A stretch of 64,000 bases of DNA, from contig NW_022985202.1 of NCBI RefSeq assembly GCF_010093535.1, positions 81,346 to 145,345 on the forward strand, given 5' to 3'. The notes beneath the pieces are model-generated. The model saw nothing but the letters and a program-made list of their open reading frames with translations. It searched no databases and was not told where the DNA came from. Shown one piece after another: positions 20,459-34,370 of the stretch (positions within the stretch are counted from its first letter, which is position 1; each line of letters opens with the position of its first letter). A program made the position numbers and the translations under genes. The DNA is from Lindgomyces ingoldianus (lineage: Eukaryota > Ascomycota > Dothideomycetes > Pleosporales > Lindgomycetaceae).

Positions 20459-20565
20459 TGCAAATTGCAGCATTTTGCAGCATTTTGCAGCATGTTGCAG
20501 CAAATTGCAGCATTTTGCAGCATGTTGCAGCAAATTGCAGCATGTTGCAGCATGTTGCAGGCTGG
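20459..20565 (+). repeat. TTGCAGCA minisatellite inside family B LTR
   Basis: Irregular tandem array of 9-10 bp units of the form TTGCAGCAWD (AAATTGCAGC / ATTTTGCAGC / ATGTTGCAGC). The same array occurs in the other two LTRs of this family (about 25620-25708 up to the gap, and 62355-62490) with a different number and order of units, which explains most of the LTR length differences (381, about 399 and 402 bp). Confidence 0.9.
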
Positions 20566-20780
20566 TCGCGCATAGGGCTAGTGCGCGAGGGACTCGGATC
20601 GGCAGAACAAAAAGCCGAGCAACACGAGTAGAGCAGAAAAAGGATTAATAAATTAACACAATTAATACAATCAATTAATCATCCTATACATTATATCTAA
20701 ACCCATCATTTATCTTAGGAAGCCTAGAAACAGTGCTTTAATCTAACAATTAAGAGTCTCAGTGCCTCCATCAATACAAA

Positions 20781-21110
20781 ATGGCCACCCAGCCTCCTCG
20801 AGACGCGACAGTCGTCCTTCGAGACCACACCGACTACAGAGCCTGGATGATGCAGCTGCAATCGAGATGTGTAGCGCACAGCATCTGGCCGCAAGTGGAT
20901 CCTAAGTTGACCATCCAAATGATCTCCAAACCAAGAGCTCTAGAGATGCCACTAATAGCTAAGTTTTCACCAGCCTCTAACGTTAAAACGCCTACGCACA
21001 TAAACAAGCTATTAACAAGCAGTGTTAGAGCCTTTAAAGAAGCCATTAAATACTATAAGATTAAGGCTAACAAGTATAAGAGTAACAGACATAATTATAA
21101 AAAAAAGTAA
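20781..21110 (+). pseudogene. Family B gag N-terminal remnant
   Basis: Starts ATG 20781 with MATQPPRDATVVLRDHTDYR, followed by WMMQLQSRCVAHSIWPQVDP, the pattern at the start of many fungal copia gag proteins (a short leader, then DYxxWxxxLQxxxxxxxIWxxVDP). After about 60 residues it drifts into Lys/Asn/Tyr-rich, RIP-altered sequence and ends after 109 residues, far short of a complete gag. Confidence 0.7.
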
Positions 21111-24100
21111 TTAAGCTTTAAATAGATTATTATCTTTATCTAGTTAATAGTTAGCCTACATCTGCAGTGTACATGCTGTTCCCTAGATTAACTACTTAGA
21201 CAGTGGATTACAAACCTTAAAGCTACAGTAGGTGTTAATAACTAATTTAAATAAAAACACATGTGTAACTAATATAATGCATCTCTAAAGCTGCTAAGAA
21301 ACGCAAGCATATAGGACCTGTAGCTAGCAGAGTATGATTACGCTGCCACAGAAGCAGAGACACAACATGTTCTAGAAACAACGCAGTTTAATGCTATTAC
21401 AAAGGACTTTTTAACTACTATAAATAAAGTTGCCTCTTATTAGTCTATAACTTTTTAGAAAAGCAGATAGTTTACACTAAATATAAATTAAAAAAAAATA
21501 ATAAAGCGCTTTTAAAAACATATAATATTAAATTATTTAATATATATAAGAAAGTATAAAGCTGCCTTTATAATAGATAACTTATTATACTTTACTAAAA
21601 GTAGAAAAACTACCTAAGGCATAAATAAGAACGCCTGTAGTGCAGAAGTTATAATGTTAAAAAAATAAAGTAAACTTTAACATTAATGTTATTAAAAAAA
21701 TAATAGAAAGTTATTTTTAAGCTAAAAACTTGCTAAAATAAAAGGCACTAAATATTCTACATGTAGACATATTTATGCACTAAAGGACTACTTTTATGTC
21801 TATCTAGACAGAGCACTAGACTAGTAGATGCTAAATAAAAGAGTTAAAAAGCTTATAGCATTAAAGTGTAAGCATAACTTAGAATTTTAAGGCCTACTAA
21901 GAGAGCAGCATAGACATAATTTAAAGATACTAATTCTAAAGAGTTTACATACACTTACACTAGAAATATAAAAAGACTAACTTAAAAGCTAGAAAGTATT
22001 AAGAGTTAAGGCAGCTACATTGCTAGCTATAGTTAATTTAAACTAGAATAAATATTTACTAAAAAAATTATTTATCCTTAACTTAAGCTTAACATGCTAT
22101 ATTATAAATAATTTTAATTAGATTTATAACTATTATTTACTAACACTAAAAGACTTTATTTAGTCTAAAAACTCTTATATATAGATTTAAAGCTATAGAT
22201 TAATTACACTAAGCTTAAAAAGTAAGCATAGAACACATAGTTAAGCATACAGTCTTATACTACATAACGCTGCACTATGCCTAGACCTGCTGTGCAACCT
22301 AGTCTTGTTCTGCCTACTGCAATAGAAAGGAATCTAGTAGAACATATAAGCAAAGCTAACTACTTTAAAGGCCTTAGACAGGATAATAATTAGAGATCTT
22401 ACAAAGATCTATAGCTAATAAGTGTTAAAGTACTATTTACTATAAAAGGGCTTATATTATACACATATAATTAACATAAGAACTAAACATAGTTTATAAA
22501 AGGTATTTATAGAGCTATAGCATAAGCGTTTTAGACACTCTAGACTAGCTACACTTTAACACCTTATATAGTAAGCTAAGGGGGTGTAAATTAAAGAAAT
22601 TATAATAGTCTAATATAACTTATATAGTAAAGCTAAGATATAATAATAAATTAGCTATACACTATAAATTAGTAATAGTAGACCTAGTAAAAGACTGTTA
22701 ATTAATTTCTATACATATAAAGCATAAAGCATTATAAAAAAGTAGAGTTAAATGCTAATTACTAATAAGTATTTTAGCCTCTAGTAAGACCTTTACTTTA
22801 AAGATAATAGGCTTACTAAATTAATTATTAAAGCTTTTATAATCTTTATTCTCTTTTTAAAAAATTATTATAATATTACTATAAAAGTTATTAAAGCTAA
22901 TAATAAGATTATAATAGTAAAACTAAAGGTAAAATACTAGCTAGTATTACATAGAATAACTGTTAAGCTTTTAGCACTAGATACATAAGCCTAGAATAAA
23001 GAAGCTAAATGCTTAGAGAGTGTAAATAAGAAAAAGTTATAAGCTATGCAACTAGATGCTAACCTACTATAGGACGTATAGCTATACATTACTAGAGCTA
23101 GCGTATACCTATATAATTAGACGCTAAACTATGCTAATAACTAAAAGACACTATATAAGATCTTTTTACATAAGCAGCTTTAAATAATAAAGTTATTACA
23201 TTAATTTAAAAGCTAAGCTTTACATATTTAAAAGCTTATAGCTGTAAAGCATTTATAATAACTAATAACACATATTAGAATAAATCTAAGCTACAGAGGC
23301 TAGACCTAAAGGCGTAGATTAGATATCTAGTTAGGTACTAATTATTAAACATCTACTGTGTATAGATACTACTACTAGTAAAAGTAATCTATACACATAA
23401 TGTTATTTTTAATAAACACTTAATTTTTAGCAGTAAGCCTAAAGACTTAATAAATAACCTTATATACAACATAGTAAAGAAAATTACTATATACATTAAA
23501 ATAATTAAGCTTCTAACACTTAGTTATTAGCTAAAGATAGAGTTATTCTATAAAAACAACACTATAGATAATACATTAAATTTTAATAAAGTAGACCTAC
23601 TAGGCTACTATTAAGAAAAAAAGATTAGAGATAACTATCTATCTTCTCTAAACACTCTGCTACCTGCAGCATTACTTATGCAGTTAATAGCTAGAGCAGC
23701 ACTAAAGCTAAGCTAAATAAAGTTACTAAAGACTATACTATAGGCTATAGCCTTTATAGCTAGCATAAAATCTAGAAGTGTAAAAAAGTATAGCAGCAAA
23801 ACACTAAATAAAGTAGCATTAATAAAAATGCTATTTAAAAAAAAGACACTTTATAGAAGCTAGCTGCTACCTCTACTATTAACCTAAAAGTAACTAAAGA
23901 AGCACCCTCTACATAAGATGTTTAAGGCAGTAGAAAGAACACACTTAGATAGTTATTAAACAATAAAATTCTAAACAGAGGTCTAGATAAAGCTAATTAA
24001 GGCAGCTAAACAGCAGATTCTAGATTATATGTAGGTGTACACCTACAAGCTTAACAAGCACTATAGATTATAAAGATGTAAGGTGTAACTAGTAGTCTAC

Positions 24101-24439
24101 AGCAATTAACAAAAAAACATTACTACATAAAATACCTATGCTGCCACCCTAGTAAAACACTTATTTTAAATGCTAATAGTAATATCTACACACTTTAACC
24201 TAAAGCTTAAATAATACAACATAACTAATGCATTTATACATGCAGCAATTAACTGCAATATCTACATGCAGATGCTAAGAGGCTATTAGAAACTAGGTAT
24301 AATACTAAAGCTTTAAAAAGCACTATACAGCCTATAAATTTCTCTTTTACTTTAGTAACACTATTTTATAATAACTTTTAAAGGCCTTAGGTTTTTAGCT
24401 GTTTTATATAAACCCTACTATATAACTAAAGCTAGAATA

Positions 24440-25440
24440 TTTATCTTCTTCTACATAGATAACCTTATTATTGTGTACAAAAAAGGCTCTAAAGCAGATG
24501 CACAGCATGTAGTAAACTAGTTATAAAAGAAGTATACTCTAATAGAAGGTAAGAACCTATAATAGTTTCTAGAAGTTAAGATTATTAAAGATTAACAGTA
24601 ACAAATAATTTAGCTGTTATAAGCATTATATATTAATAAGATAGCTAGGCTAGCTAACAAAAAAGACCTGCAGCACACTACACTTATAAGTAGGATTAAA
24701 CTTATGCTGCAATCTAGTTTTGCAACCCTATTAGAAGTAAATTAATATTAGTAGAAGATTAGATCTCTGCTCTTTACAGCAGTTACTATAAGACTAGACA
24801 TTACCTTTACCACATTACACCTTGCACAGTTTCTCACAAATCCTGCATCTAACTATTAGGATGCAGCTAATCAAGTCATCCTGTACCTACATGCGACACA
24901 GACGTACGCACTCTAATTAGGAGAAGAAGACTACCTTATAGTAGCAAACAATACATTATTTATAGATAATACACTAGATAGAAAGAGCTTTTAGGGCTAT
25001 ATTATTTAACTATTTAGCAAATAGATTGCATAGTAAGCAAATAAACAAGATATAGTTATAATGTTAATAACAGAAGCAGAATTACTTGCACTGTCCTAAG
25101 TTGCTAAGGAAGCTATGTTTACAAGAATGCTTCTTAATAAACTGCAGGTTAAGCTGCCTAATTTAACTATAATAATCTAGTGCAACAACAAGCAGACAAT
25201 CTAACTAGTAAACAAAGAGATATCTTAACTTTAAACTAAGCTCTAACATGTCAACATCCATAACCACTAGCTCTAACAGGAAGTCTCTTGACAAACAATT
25301 AAGGTTGTCCATGTCCCCTCTAGCAAGATGCTTGCAGACGGACTTACTAAAGCGCTTCTAGCCAGCAAATGGCCAAGCTTTCTTTAGCAAATTCAGCTAG
25401 TTGACGTCAGGGAGAGGATAGTCAGTTAGGAAGCGGATAT
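24440..25440 (+). pseudogene. Family B RT C-terminal part and RNase H remnant
   Basis: Frames interrupted by TAG/TAA still read copia-type motifs: FYIDNLIIVYKKGSKADAQH (the YVDD-box region, Val to Ile and Asp to Asn), RLDITFTTLHLAQF, then RNase H text TEAELLALS.VAKEAMF and a clean C terminus VVHVPSSKMLADGLTKALLA followed by SKWPSF. Nearly all stops correspond to CAA/CAG or TGG codons changed by C-to-T or G-to-A. Confidence 0.85.
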
Positions 25441-25708
25441 GGAAGAGATTGAAGCAAGAATGGAAGCCCTGGAAGCATACTAAGGTTGCGCAATCGGGAA
25501 CCAGCTTGAAGCATGTCCAAGCTGAGGGGGTGTGTCAGATATGCGCACCTACTGTCAAGACAGGAGGAACGCTTGACAAAAGCTGCTACATAGTACGAGC
25601 AATAAGCTCGAACAGTATGTTGCAGCAAATTGCAGCATTTTGCAGCATGTTGCAGCATGTTACAGCAAATTGCAGCATTTTGCAGCATGTTGCAGCAAAT
25701 TGCAGCAT

Positions 25709-25743
25709 NNNNNNNNNNNNNNNNNNNNNNNNNNNNNNNNNNN
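25709..25743. other. Assembly gap (35 N) inside family B 3' LTR
   Basis: The gap falls in the TTGCAGCA minisatellite. The array length here is therefore unknown. Confidence 0.97.
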
Positions 25744-25936
25744 GCTGGTCGCGCATAGGGCTAGTGCGCGAGGGACTCGGATCGGCAGAACAAAAAGCCG
25801 AGCAACACGAGTAGAGCAGAAAAAGGATTGATAAATCAACACAATCAATACAATCAATCAATCATCCTATACATCATATCCAAACCCATCATTCATCTCA
25901 GGAAGCCTAGAAACAGTGCTTTAATCTGACAATTTT

Positions 25937-28232
25937 AGAGACTTTAACACTATTTCTACTATTACTAGCAGATGCTAATTAACTCAAGGCATACTTTAAC
26001 AACATTTTAAATGTTATTATATATAAAGACAAAACTACTAGTTATACTTATTATATAAAAATAAAGACACTTTTTTTTTAATATTAGTAAAAAAGAATCT
26101 ATGTCTTTTTTTACTAAATTAAAACTCTACTGCCTCTACTACTAATTTAGACACCCCTGCATAGAGAGACTCTAGAAGATGCTAACTAGCGCTAGCTACA
26201 ACATTAATGCTGCAGTGCTAGAAGAGATTAAGAAGTTCTGCTACCTCTACTAATTATATAACTAGGCTTTACAAAGATTTAAGTTTATAATTAAAAATAA
26301 CACCTACTTTAACTATAAAGTTGTTATTAATATTATATAAATTAATAATAGAAATGTCTTATATGTTATTAATGTAGACATATTATTTTAGGCTACTACA
26401 TTCTTAAAATCTATGTCTGCACAAGATACCTAGAATGCACTATATAAATGCTAGATTAACACCTATTAAGAACCTCTAAACTACATTATATATAACTTTA
26501 GTATAAATTTTACTTTAGAGGATTTTTAAGCTTATGCAAAGATTATAGAAGCTATATGTAGGCAGATGCCTATAGAAGCACATTAGGCAGTTAGAAAGGT
26601 TAAGCGTGCGCATATACCTCTCTAACAAGTGTTTAACATCTTAAAGACTAAGCTAGGTAACTATATAAATAATAAGGCTATCCTGCAGATAGTAGTTAAA
26701 GCTTTAAACAACACAGCTAGCCTGCACAGTCTAGTACCTACGCTGCTAGTCTTTAGAGCATACCTAAGAATTAACCTAGACTCTCTACTATTACTAGACA
26801 TTATTACACAAGTAAGCGCTATATAAAAGGTAATAAAAATACTTTAAAAAAACTATATAAAAGTAAATATTAATTATGTAATTAACACTTATAATAGCTT
26901 TATAACATATAAAGTTCTTAACCTCCCCCTTAGCTTAGAGATTATAGCATAGAGAGAGAAGAAAGGCTAGACTAGCCTATATAAGATTAAGAGCATTAAA
27001 GAGAAAAATATTATTATTAAAAGAAAAAATAGCCTACTAAAGCTCTAATATACATAAGTTAAACTATACTATAAAGAGAAAAAAAAGACAACTTACCTAT
27101 AATAAATAACCTAGATAAACTAATCTCTATATAAAAAGATCCTCTAAAGAAGAGAAAGAAAAGACAGCCTTATAAGAATATTATAAAGGCAGAACTAAAG
27201 CCTACTACAGACTAAGCCTCTTAAAATAGCAATGCCGCACTAGTGTAAAAAGAAGATATAGATACTAGAAGAAGTAAAAGGCAAAGAAAACCTATATAAA
27301 GTCTAAACTAAGTATTTCTAACCTAGAAGAAGAAAAATAATTAGGCCTTATTTATTAAGCTTTATATAGACAGTGTAATTACTATACCTAGAAAACTATT
27401 TAAAGAATTAGACTATATAAAGATAGACACTTTAATTACTAACAGCACTTTTAAAGTTATAGTATATAACTTAATAAAGTATAAAAGTTAGATTTTTAAC
27501 CTCTACTTTATATAAAAAGTAAAAGGCAAAATAACTTAACTATATAAAAAATTCTGCCTAGTGTTTACTAGCTACTTAGATAAAAAGAAGGGAGAAATTC
27601 TTACCTAGTTACTAACTATTTAGAGGATAAGCTAGAGACTACTTCTAGCTATAGAAGCAAGCCTAAGAGCTATGTACAAAATGCATTTTAAACTACATAA
27701 TATTATATAAGTATACATCTAATTAATAGATAAGCTTATGCGCACACTATACATAAAGCTACTAAAGGAGATGCACTAGAGCTTTCTACTAAATATAATA
27801 CTCTAGGTTATATAACTCTTATATAAAGCTGCTAAATTAGAACTATATTAGTTTAAGACATACTATAACTACTATAAAAAAAAGCTACGCATGCACATCT
27901 TTTTATATAACCCCTACTTTTTAATTACTAATAAAAAAGAGCACACTTTTAGTATTACTAGCTTATAAATAGATAATACTTTAAGCATTATAACAAAAGA
28001 TTTTATACAAAGAGAAAAGAAAAAACTATAAAAAGTAAAGTTTTATATAAAAGGTAAAACTATTTTAGTAAAGAAGCAGCTTATTAAGTTTAATAGTAGA
28101 AGGATTAAGCTTACACATAACATAGTAGTTTTTACTTAGAAAAGATAAGTAAGCTACTTTTATATAATTAACCTAGAGAATAAAAATGCTGCACAATAAT
28201 ATATTAAGTAATATGTAAAAAAGGTATATATT
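25937..28232 (+). pseudogene. Copy 1 integrase and reverse transcriptase remnant
   Basis: Continuation of copy 1 after the family B insertion. Integrase core text is at about 26355-26826 (NVDILF, a D-x-GTNF-like YNFSINF, KVKRAH in place of VERAH), followed by a C-terminal region readable as NILKTKLGNYINNKAILQ and LVPTLLVFRAYLRI, a pattern of fungal copia integrases (LVPTLLVFGAYPR). RT text is at about 27650-28220 (FYNPYFLITN-like, KVKFYIKGKTILVKKQLIKF). Stops are frequent, and the reading is interrupted by the family Y element. Confidence 0.8.
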
Positions 28233-31200
28233 TGTCACGGTATCCTCCCCGGATCCCAGACATAACTGTATTAGACGCGTACTAGAGTATTATTAGTGCA
28301 CGTCTAACACAAACACAACACAACACAGACATAAACTTAAGCACAAACTGCCTTAACACTAACTAAACCTAGAACAGGCTTAATTTATACCTAAAGTGCT
28401 TAGACTTTTAAGCTAAGTATTTAATTACTAATTTCTTTCTAAACTTTCCTATTTCTTACACAACATCTTATACTTACTATAATACCTTATGTAGTAATTA
28501 AACTAGACTTCTGTAAAGCTCTATAACCTTACTTATGCATAATTATAACATTATGTTGTGTTAAAACTCTAGCTAAGAATAGCCTCTAAATCTAATTTAA
28601 TAAGCTTAGTACTTGCATAACTTTAAGCTATTAAAGTAAGCTAAAAAGCTTTCTAAGAAGCACTTACTTTATAAGAAAGCTACTATGTTATAAGCTTTAA
28701 AGCTTTTTAAAAGAACTTTAAAAAATAGCTTTATGTTATTAAGTAGTCTATTTCTGCCTTAACTCTTATTATAGTAGTAGGAACTAAGAACTTACTAGCC
28801 TTAAAGCCTACCTAGAAGTCTAGAGATAGCTTAACTTTTTCCTACCTAACACTGCTTATAACCTGTAACCTCTCTAACTTAGTAATAAAATCTAACTAAC
28901 TCCTTAATCCCCTACTGTTTAATAGAAAATAAAAAGACCTACCTTCCTTCCTACATAAGCTTTAATACAAACTTAAAAGAAACATAGACTAATTTCTTTT
29001 TAAACACTTTTAGTTACTATATGCTTACTTTTAACTTAACTATAATATAATAGCCTTAATTAACTTACTAATAAATAAGAATATTATTAACTTAGATTAA
29101 TTTATAGTGTTTTTATAAGTAACTTATAAAGACTTAAATAAAGAGTTAACAGCTCTAAGTTACCTAAACACTTTATAATAAAAAAAAAGCTTTACTTTAC
29201 ACTTTACTAAGTTTTGCTAACTTGCATCTAATACAAGCTTAAATAAGATAGGTCTAATTATAGCCTTATGTAACTCTCTCTTAACTAAACTGCAACGCGC
29301 TATAGTAGGAGAACCCCTTCTAAACAACCTTAATGCGTATGCAAACCTAATTTCTACCTATAATAATAACATAAGGTTCCTCCCTGTACAAGCTCTAATA
29401 CGCCCCTAAACTAGCGCAGTTGCAAATAAGGACTCTAACATAATAAAAATTAATTTAAATTATACTTTAGTTAGTTCTAAAAAGTGTAAAGATTATAAGA
29501 AAAAAAGTTAATACTTTAAGTGTAGTAAGCATAGTTATATCTTCTAAAACTGCTCTATTCCCCTTTTTTAAGTCTACGCAAGTAGCGCTGCTAGCACTTA
29601 TTAAAGATTTTTACTATTTTAATCTTATTTTTATAAGAGCTCTAACTTATATTTAAGCCTTAATTCTTTTTACTACTCTTAACATAGCTGCAGCTATAGC
29701 AGTAGGAGCCTGTAAAAAGGCTTGTCTTAGGGCTAAGTTACCCCTTAGGACTAATTTAACACTAAATCTTTGCTAACTTATAAGCTAAGTCCTCTACTAA
29801 TAACTAAAAGTACTAAGTTAATATTCTTATATATTTATAATAAAAAACTGTATTAGCCTTAATATAGGCTTTTATTAACTTAAAAGTAAACAGTATAGGT
29901 TACATTAACAAAGAACTAGTGCGTAAACTAAATCTCTAATTAACACTACTTACCTAAATAATTTACTTAACTAGATTTAATAAAAAATAACTTAAAAAAG
30001 GTTCTATCTTTTATACTACAACTATTATAATTACCTACTAACACTATAAGAAGTAGATTAAGCTCTATATAATAAATATAGAATGTTATAACCTAATCTT
30101 AGGATAACTATAGCTGTATTAGCATAAGGTTACCTTTAATTACTAAAAGTAAGTTTTAAACTTTAACTTTTTCTAATGCTAAGATATATGCTTATACTTA
30201 CACCTAAACAACACCTAAATAGCACTTAATATAGAAGGTCTTTAAACTTACTTTTTAATAACTTAAAAAAGAACTACCTAAGTAAGGCTAATAAGCTAGG
30301 CCTTTTACTAAGATAAGCTATATAAAATAATTTAATAACTACTTAAACTTAAAGAAAAGAAAGCTTTTAAAGAACTTTTACTTACCTAATTTAGACATAA
30401 ACTAGGACTTAAACAGCAGATAGACATCTGCTACATAAAACCTACCCTGTTTGTGACCCTAGCTTAATAACTAGATTATAAAATCTATGCAGTTATAATT
30501 TCTAATATAAACTAAGCTTTAGCTCTCTAAAAACACACTAACTTAAGAATAATAGTCCTTTAAGACTACTATAACCTGTTACATGTCTTTTTTTAAAACA
30601 AGTTTAATAAGCTTCTAATATAACATCTATATAATTACTAAATAACTTTTAAGCCTAGTAAATAACCTAGTTATAGGCTACTATATAGAATGTTACTAAA
30701 TAAATTAAAAGTGCTCTAAAAATACTTTAATAAGAACTTAAAAAAAGGGTTTATTTAAGCTAGCTTTTTACTAGTAGTGTTACTTATACTATTTATAAAG
30801 AAACCTAGGAGTAGGCTTTAATTCTACGTTAACTACTAAGGACTAAATGCTGTTACTATTAAAAACTAATACTTAATTTCTTTTTTATAAAAAACTCTAA
30901 GCTAACTAAGTAAAGTAAAGTATTTTATAAAGTTAGATATTATTACTACCTTTAATAAGCTAAGAATAGTAAAGGGTAATAAGTAGCTAACAGCATTTTA
31001 GACCTAATATAGACTATTTAAGTACCTAGTAATGCCCTTTAGCTTAGCTAACGCGCCTAGTACTTTTTAACATTTTATAAACAACTTGCTCTAACCCTAC
31101 CTAGACATGTTCTGCACTATGTATATTAACAATATTCTAATCTATAGTAATAGCCTTTTAGAGCACAAACAGCATGTACGCCTAGTGCTAAAGGCTATAG

Positions 31201-33894
31201 AAGAAGCAGGTCTGCAACTTAATGTAGACAAATGTAAGTTCTACTAATTAAAAGTTACATATTTAGAATATGTAATCTTTATAGATAGCATCTAAATAGA
31301 CTCTGTTAAGGTTTAGACTGTGCTAGATTAGTAATACCTAAAGAATGTAAAGAATGTTTAAGCCTTTATAGAATTTACTAACTTTTACTAATAATTTATT
31401 AATAACTTTTTGTAGCTAGTAAGCCTTATAATTATACTTACTAAAAAAAAAGTTTAATTTAACTTTAACTTAAATTACTAATAGTTTTTTAACTAACTAA
31501 AGAAAGCCTTTACTAAAGCTCTAATACTCTACTACTTTAACTTTAAACTACTAATACTTGTAGAAGCTAATGCCTTAGACTATATAGTAGCAGGAGTTCT
31601 TTTCTAGACTAAGCTAAATAAGACTATTAGGCCTATTACATACTTTTTAAAAAGAATAAGTTTTGTAGAAAGTAATTATAAGATCTATAATAAGAAATTA
31701 CTTACTATAGTACACTGCTTTAAATAATAGCAACCTAAACTAGAAGGTGTAGCGCATCTAATATAGGTCCTATCTAACTATAAGAACTTGTAGTACTTTG
31801 CAACTACAAAACAACTTAGCTACTAATAAGCCTGTTAGTCTAAATACTTATCCTATTTTAATTTTAAGATTACTTATTATTTTAGTTAAAATAAAAAGAA
31901 ACTAGATGCTTTTATAAGGCAATTCTAAAACATCTTTACTTAGAAAGAAGTGTAAAAGGCTTAACACTAAACTTTACTTTAACCTAAGCTATTTTTAAAC
32001 CTTAACCTAAATAAAATAGATTAGATAATTAATTAAATTATTACTAATAAGTATCTAAATAATAAATTTATCTAAGAAACCTTAGACCTACTCTAAAATA
32101 GCGCTAGTTAGTTAAAGAAGGTAACACTAGCTAACTATAAAAACTAAAATAGTAAGCTATATTACTGTAACTAACTTATAATCTTTAATTCTAACAAACT
32201 AAGAATTAAACTACTCTAAATTATATATAACTTACCTATTAGAGGACACCTAGGCAGAGGAAAGACTCTTAACCTACTACAGAGAGAGTACTACTAGCCC
32301 TGCATGTTCTATACTGTACGCTAATATGTATTATGTTGCTATACTTGCTGTAAAGTAAAAGCCTTTTAAAAAAAGTATAATAGCCTGCTTAAACTGCTTC
32401 TAATCCCTAAATAAGCTTAGAAAAACATATTAATTAATTTTATTATAAACCTACCCTTATCTAAAGGGTACATAAATATTATAGTAGTTGTTAATTACTT
32501 AACTAAGTATTAACACTTAATACTATGTTTCTTTATAACTGCCCCTAATATAGCCTAGTTATTCTACTAATATGTATAAGTTTACTACAGCCTGCCTAAC
32601 ATAATTATATTAGATAGAGGTACGCAGTTTGTCTTAGTCTTCTAGAACAAACTCTATAAATAGCTCTAAATTGTCTTCTATCTATCTACAGCTTTTTACC
32701 TAGAGACTAACAGCTAGACTAAGAACATAAACACTGTAATAAAATAAGTCTTATAAGTGTATATAAACTACTAGTAGAATAACTAGGTAAAATAGTTAGC
32801 TATAGCATAGTTTAAAGCTAATAACATAACATCTAAATTAACATAAGTATCCCTGTTCTTAGTAAACTATAAATACTACTCCTAAATAAGATTTAAACTA
32901 CTTATAAATACCTCCTAACTAACTTATTAATCTGTATAAGTAACAGATGTAAATAGACTTATTAATAAAATCTAAAACATATCTAAATATGTTTATAAAA
33001 AGCTTACATAGGCTTAAGCTTTTTAATAAGAGTACATAAACTAATTCTAAACCTTTGCCCTTGCGTATGCAGCTAGTAAGAAGGTCTAGCTAGACGCTAG
33101 AAATATTTAAATAAACTAATAATTAAAGAAACTTAATTAGAAGAACCTTAGCCTCTTTATAGTAGCTTATATAGTTTTATTGTATGCTTACTAATTAATT
33201 CTACCTAACAGCATAAAGATACACCCTGTGTTCTACGTATTATTGCTGCGCTAAGCAGCTTTTAAATCTAACTATCTACCTAAACAGCTAAACCTGCCAC
33301 CTAAACTTATTATTATAAATAATAAACTAGAATATATAGTAAAAGACATTAAATAGATCTAGTTTAATAAAAAGAAATGTATCTATAAATACCTTATAAA
33401 ATAAACTAGATACAACAAACTGTTATAGGAACCTGCAAAAGCCTTATAAGAGAACTCTATAGTAACTTAATTCTACGCCTAATACCTATCTAAACTAAAC
33501 CTGTACTCTAATAAAGACAACTTAATGCTAGAACTACTAATGTAAAGGATTCCCTTCCTAATAAGGGGGGGGGTATTGTTACAGTATCCTCTCTAGATCC
33601 TAGACATAACTATATTAGACGTGTACTAGAGTATTATTAGTGCACATCTAACATAAATATAACATAACATAGACATAAACTTAAGCATAAACTGCCTTAA
33701 CACTAACTAAACCTAGAATAGGCTTAATTTATACCTAAAGTGCTTAGACTTTTAAGCTAAGTATTTAATTACTAATTTCCTTCTAAACCTTCCTGTTCCT
33801 CACACAATGTCTTATACCTACTATAATACCTCACGTAGTAATTAAACTAGACCTCTGTGAAGCTCTATAACCTTACTTGTGCATAATTGTGACA
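28233..33894 (+). mobile_element. Ty3/gypsy chromovirus family Y (inserted in copy 1)
   Basis: LTRs of 318 bp at 28233-28550 and 33577-33894 (TGTCACGGTATCC...TAACA/TGACA); target duplication ATATT at 28228-28232 and 33895-33899; polypurine tract AAGGGGGGGGG before the 3' LTR. RT text at about 30930-31350 (MPFSLANAPSTF, YINNILIYSNSLLEHKQHVR, GLQLNVDKCKF); integrase at about 32230-32900 (GHLGRGKT, DRGTQFV, STAFYLETNS); a C-terminal chromodomain-like EYIVKDIK...YKYLIKWTRYN at about 33320-33430. This is gypsy order (RT before integrase). Strongly RIP-altered, including the 3' LTR; the 5' LTR start is less changed. Confidence 0.92.
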
Positions 33895-34370
33895 ATATTA
33901 CATTTATGTGTTAACTAGAGGCAGCATTTAACCTGTCTATTACTGCATAAACTATAGACCTTTTGCATAATAATATTAACATACTTAACGCACAAATTTA
34001 ATAGCAGATAGATAATAGTAAGTGTAGTCTTACTTTCCTACTATTATAGCTTAATTATGCAAAGCTGTTTATCTTTATAGATAGATTATTTACTAATAAT
34101 AAGGACCTTAGCTTACAGCTAGAATTTTTAATTATATTAGGTAATAAGAACTGTATAGAGTAAAGCAACTACTTTAAAATACTAGGTAACATTATACACT
34201 AGAATTTTACTAAGTGTAAAAGAGTAACTAGAAGTGTTTTTACTAGTAAACTATATAAAATAGTTAGAAGGTTTAATAATGTAATTACCTTTAGTATAAC
34301 TTTATAGTAAATTAGATAAATGCTTAAACTACTACTAATTTTAGTAGTAATCTACATAAATTTAAGGTCT
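33895..34370 (+). pseudogene. Copy 1 RNase H remnant
   Basis: Reads FIDRLFTNNKDLSLQLEFLI-like text, then FKILGNIIHW-like and CKRVTRSV, followed by INIMLLYKLYKKREI and INSKNNLVD. These are the order and spacing of a copia RNase H (DGSFANN...LG.LI, CKRVTRSV.A, DIxxLR..Y..RE, WI.G..NPAD). The same block recurs at 35264-35619 (copy 0, minus), 37326-37790 (copy 2, minus) and 58380-58840 (copy 3, plus). Confidence 0.85.

Larger units (their letters stand above)
20368..25931 (+). mobile_element. Ty1/copia family B element (inserted in copy 1)
   Basis: LTRs at 20368-20748 and 25533-25931 (TGTYAGATATGCGC...AATCTRACA), with target duplication ATTTT at 20363-20367 and 25932-25936. A polypurine tract GCTGAGGGGGTG precedes the 3' LTR. 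The interior begins with a readable gag N terminus at 20781, and RT/RNase H signatures lie at about 24440-25440 in copia order. Most of the interior is RIP-altered with many stops; both ends (20749-21000 and about 25240-25533) are nearly unaltered. Part of the 3' LTR is an N gap. Confidence 0.92.

Noticed and set aside
20359..20565. Minus-strand open frame rich in repeating LQ/AAICCN-type residues (similar ones at 25422-25861 and 62292-62632)
   Set aside because: It is a translation of the TTGCAGCA minisatellite inside family B LTRs; it has no independent coding evidence and one version runs through an N gap.
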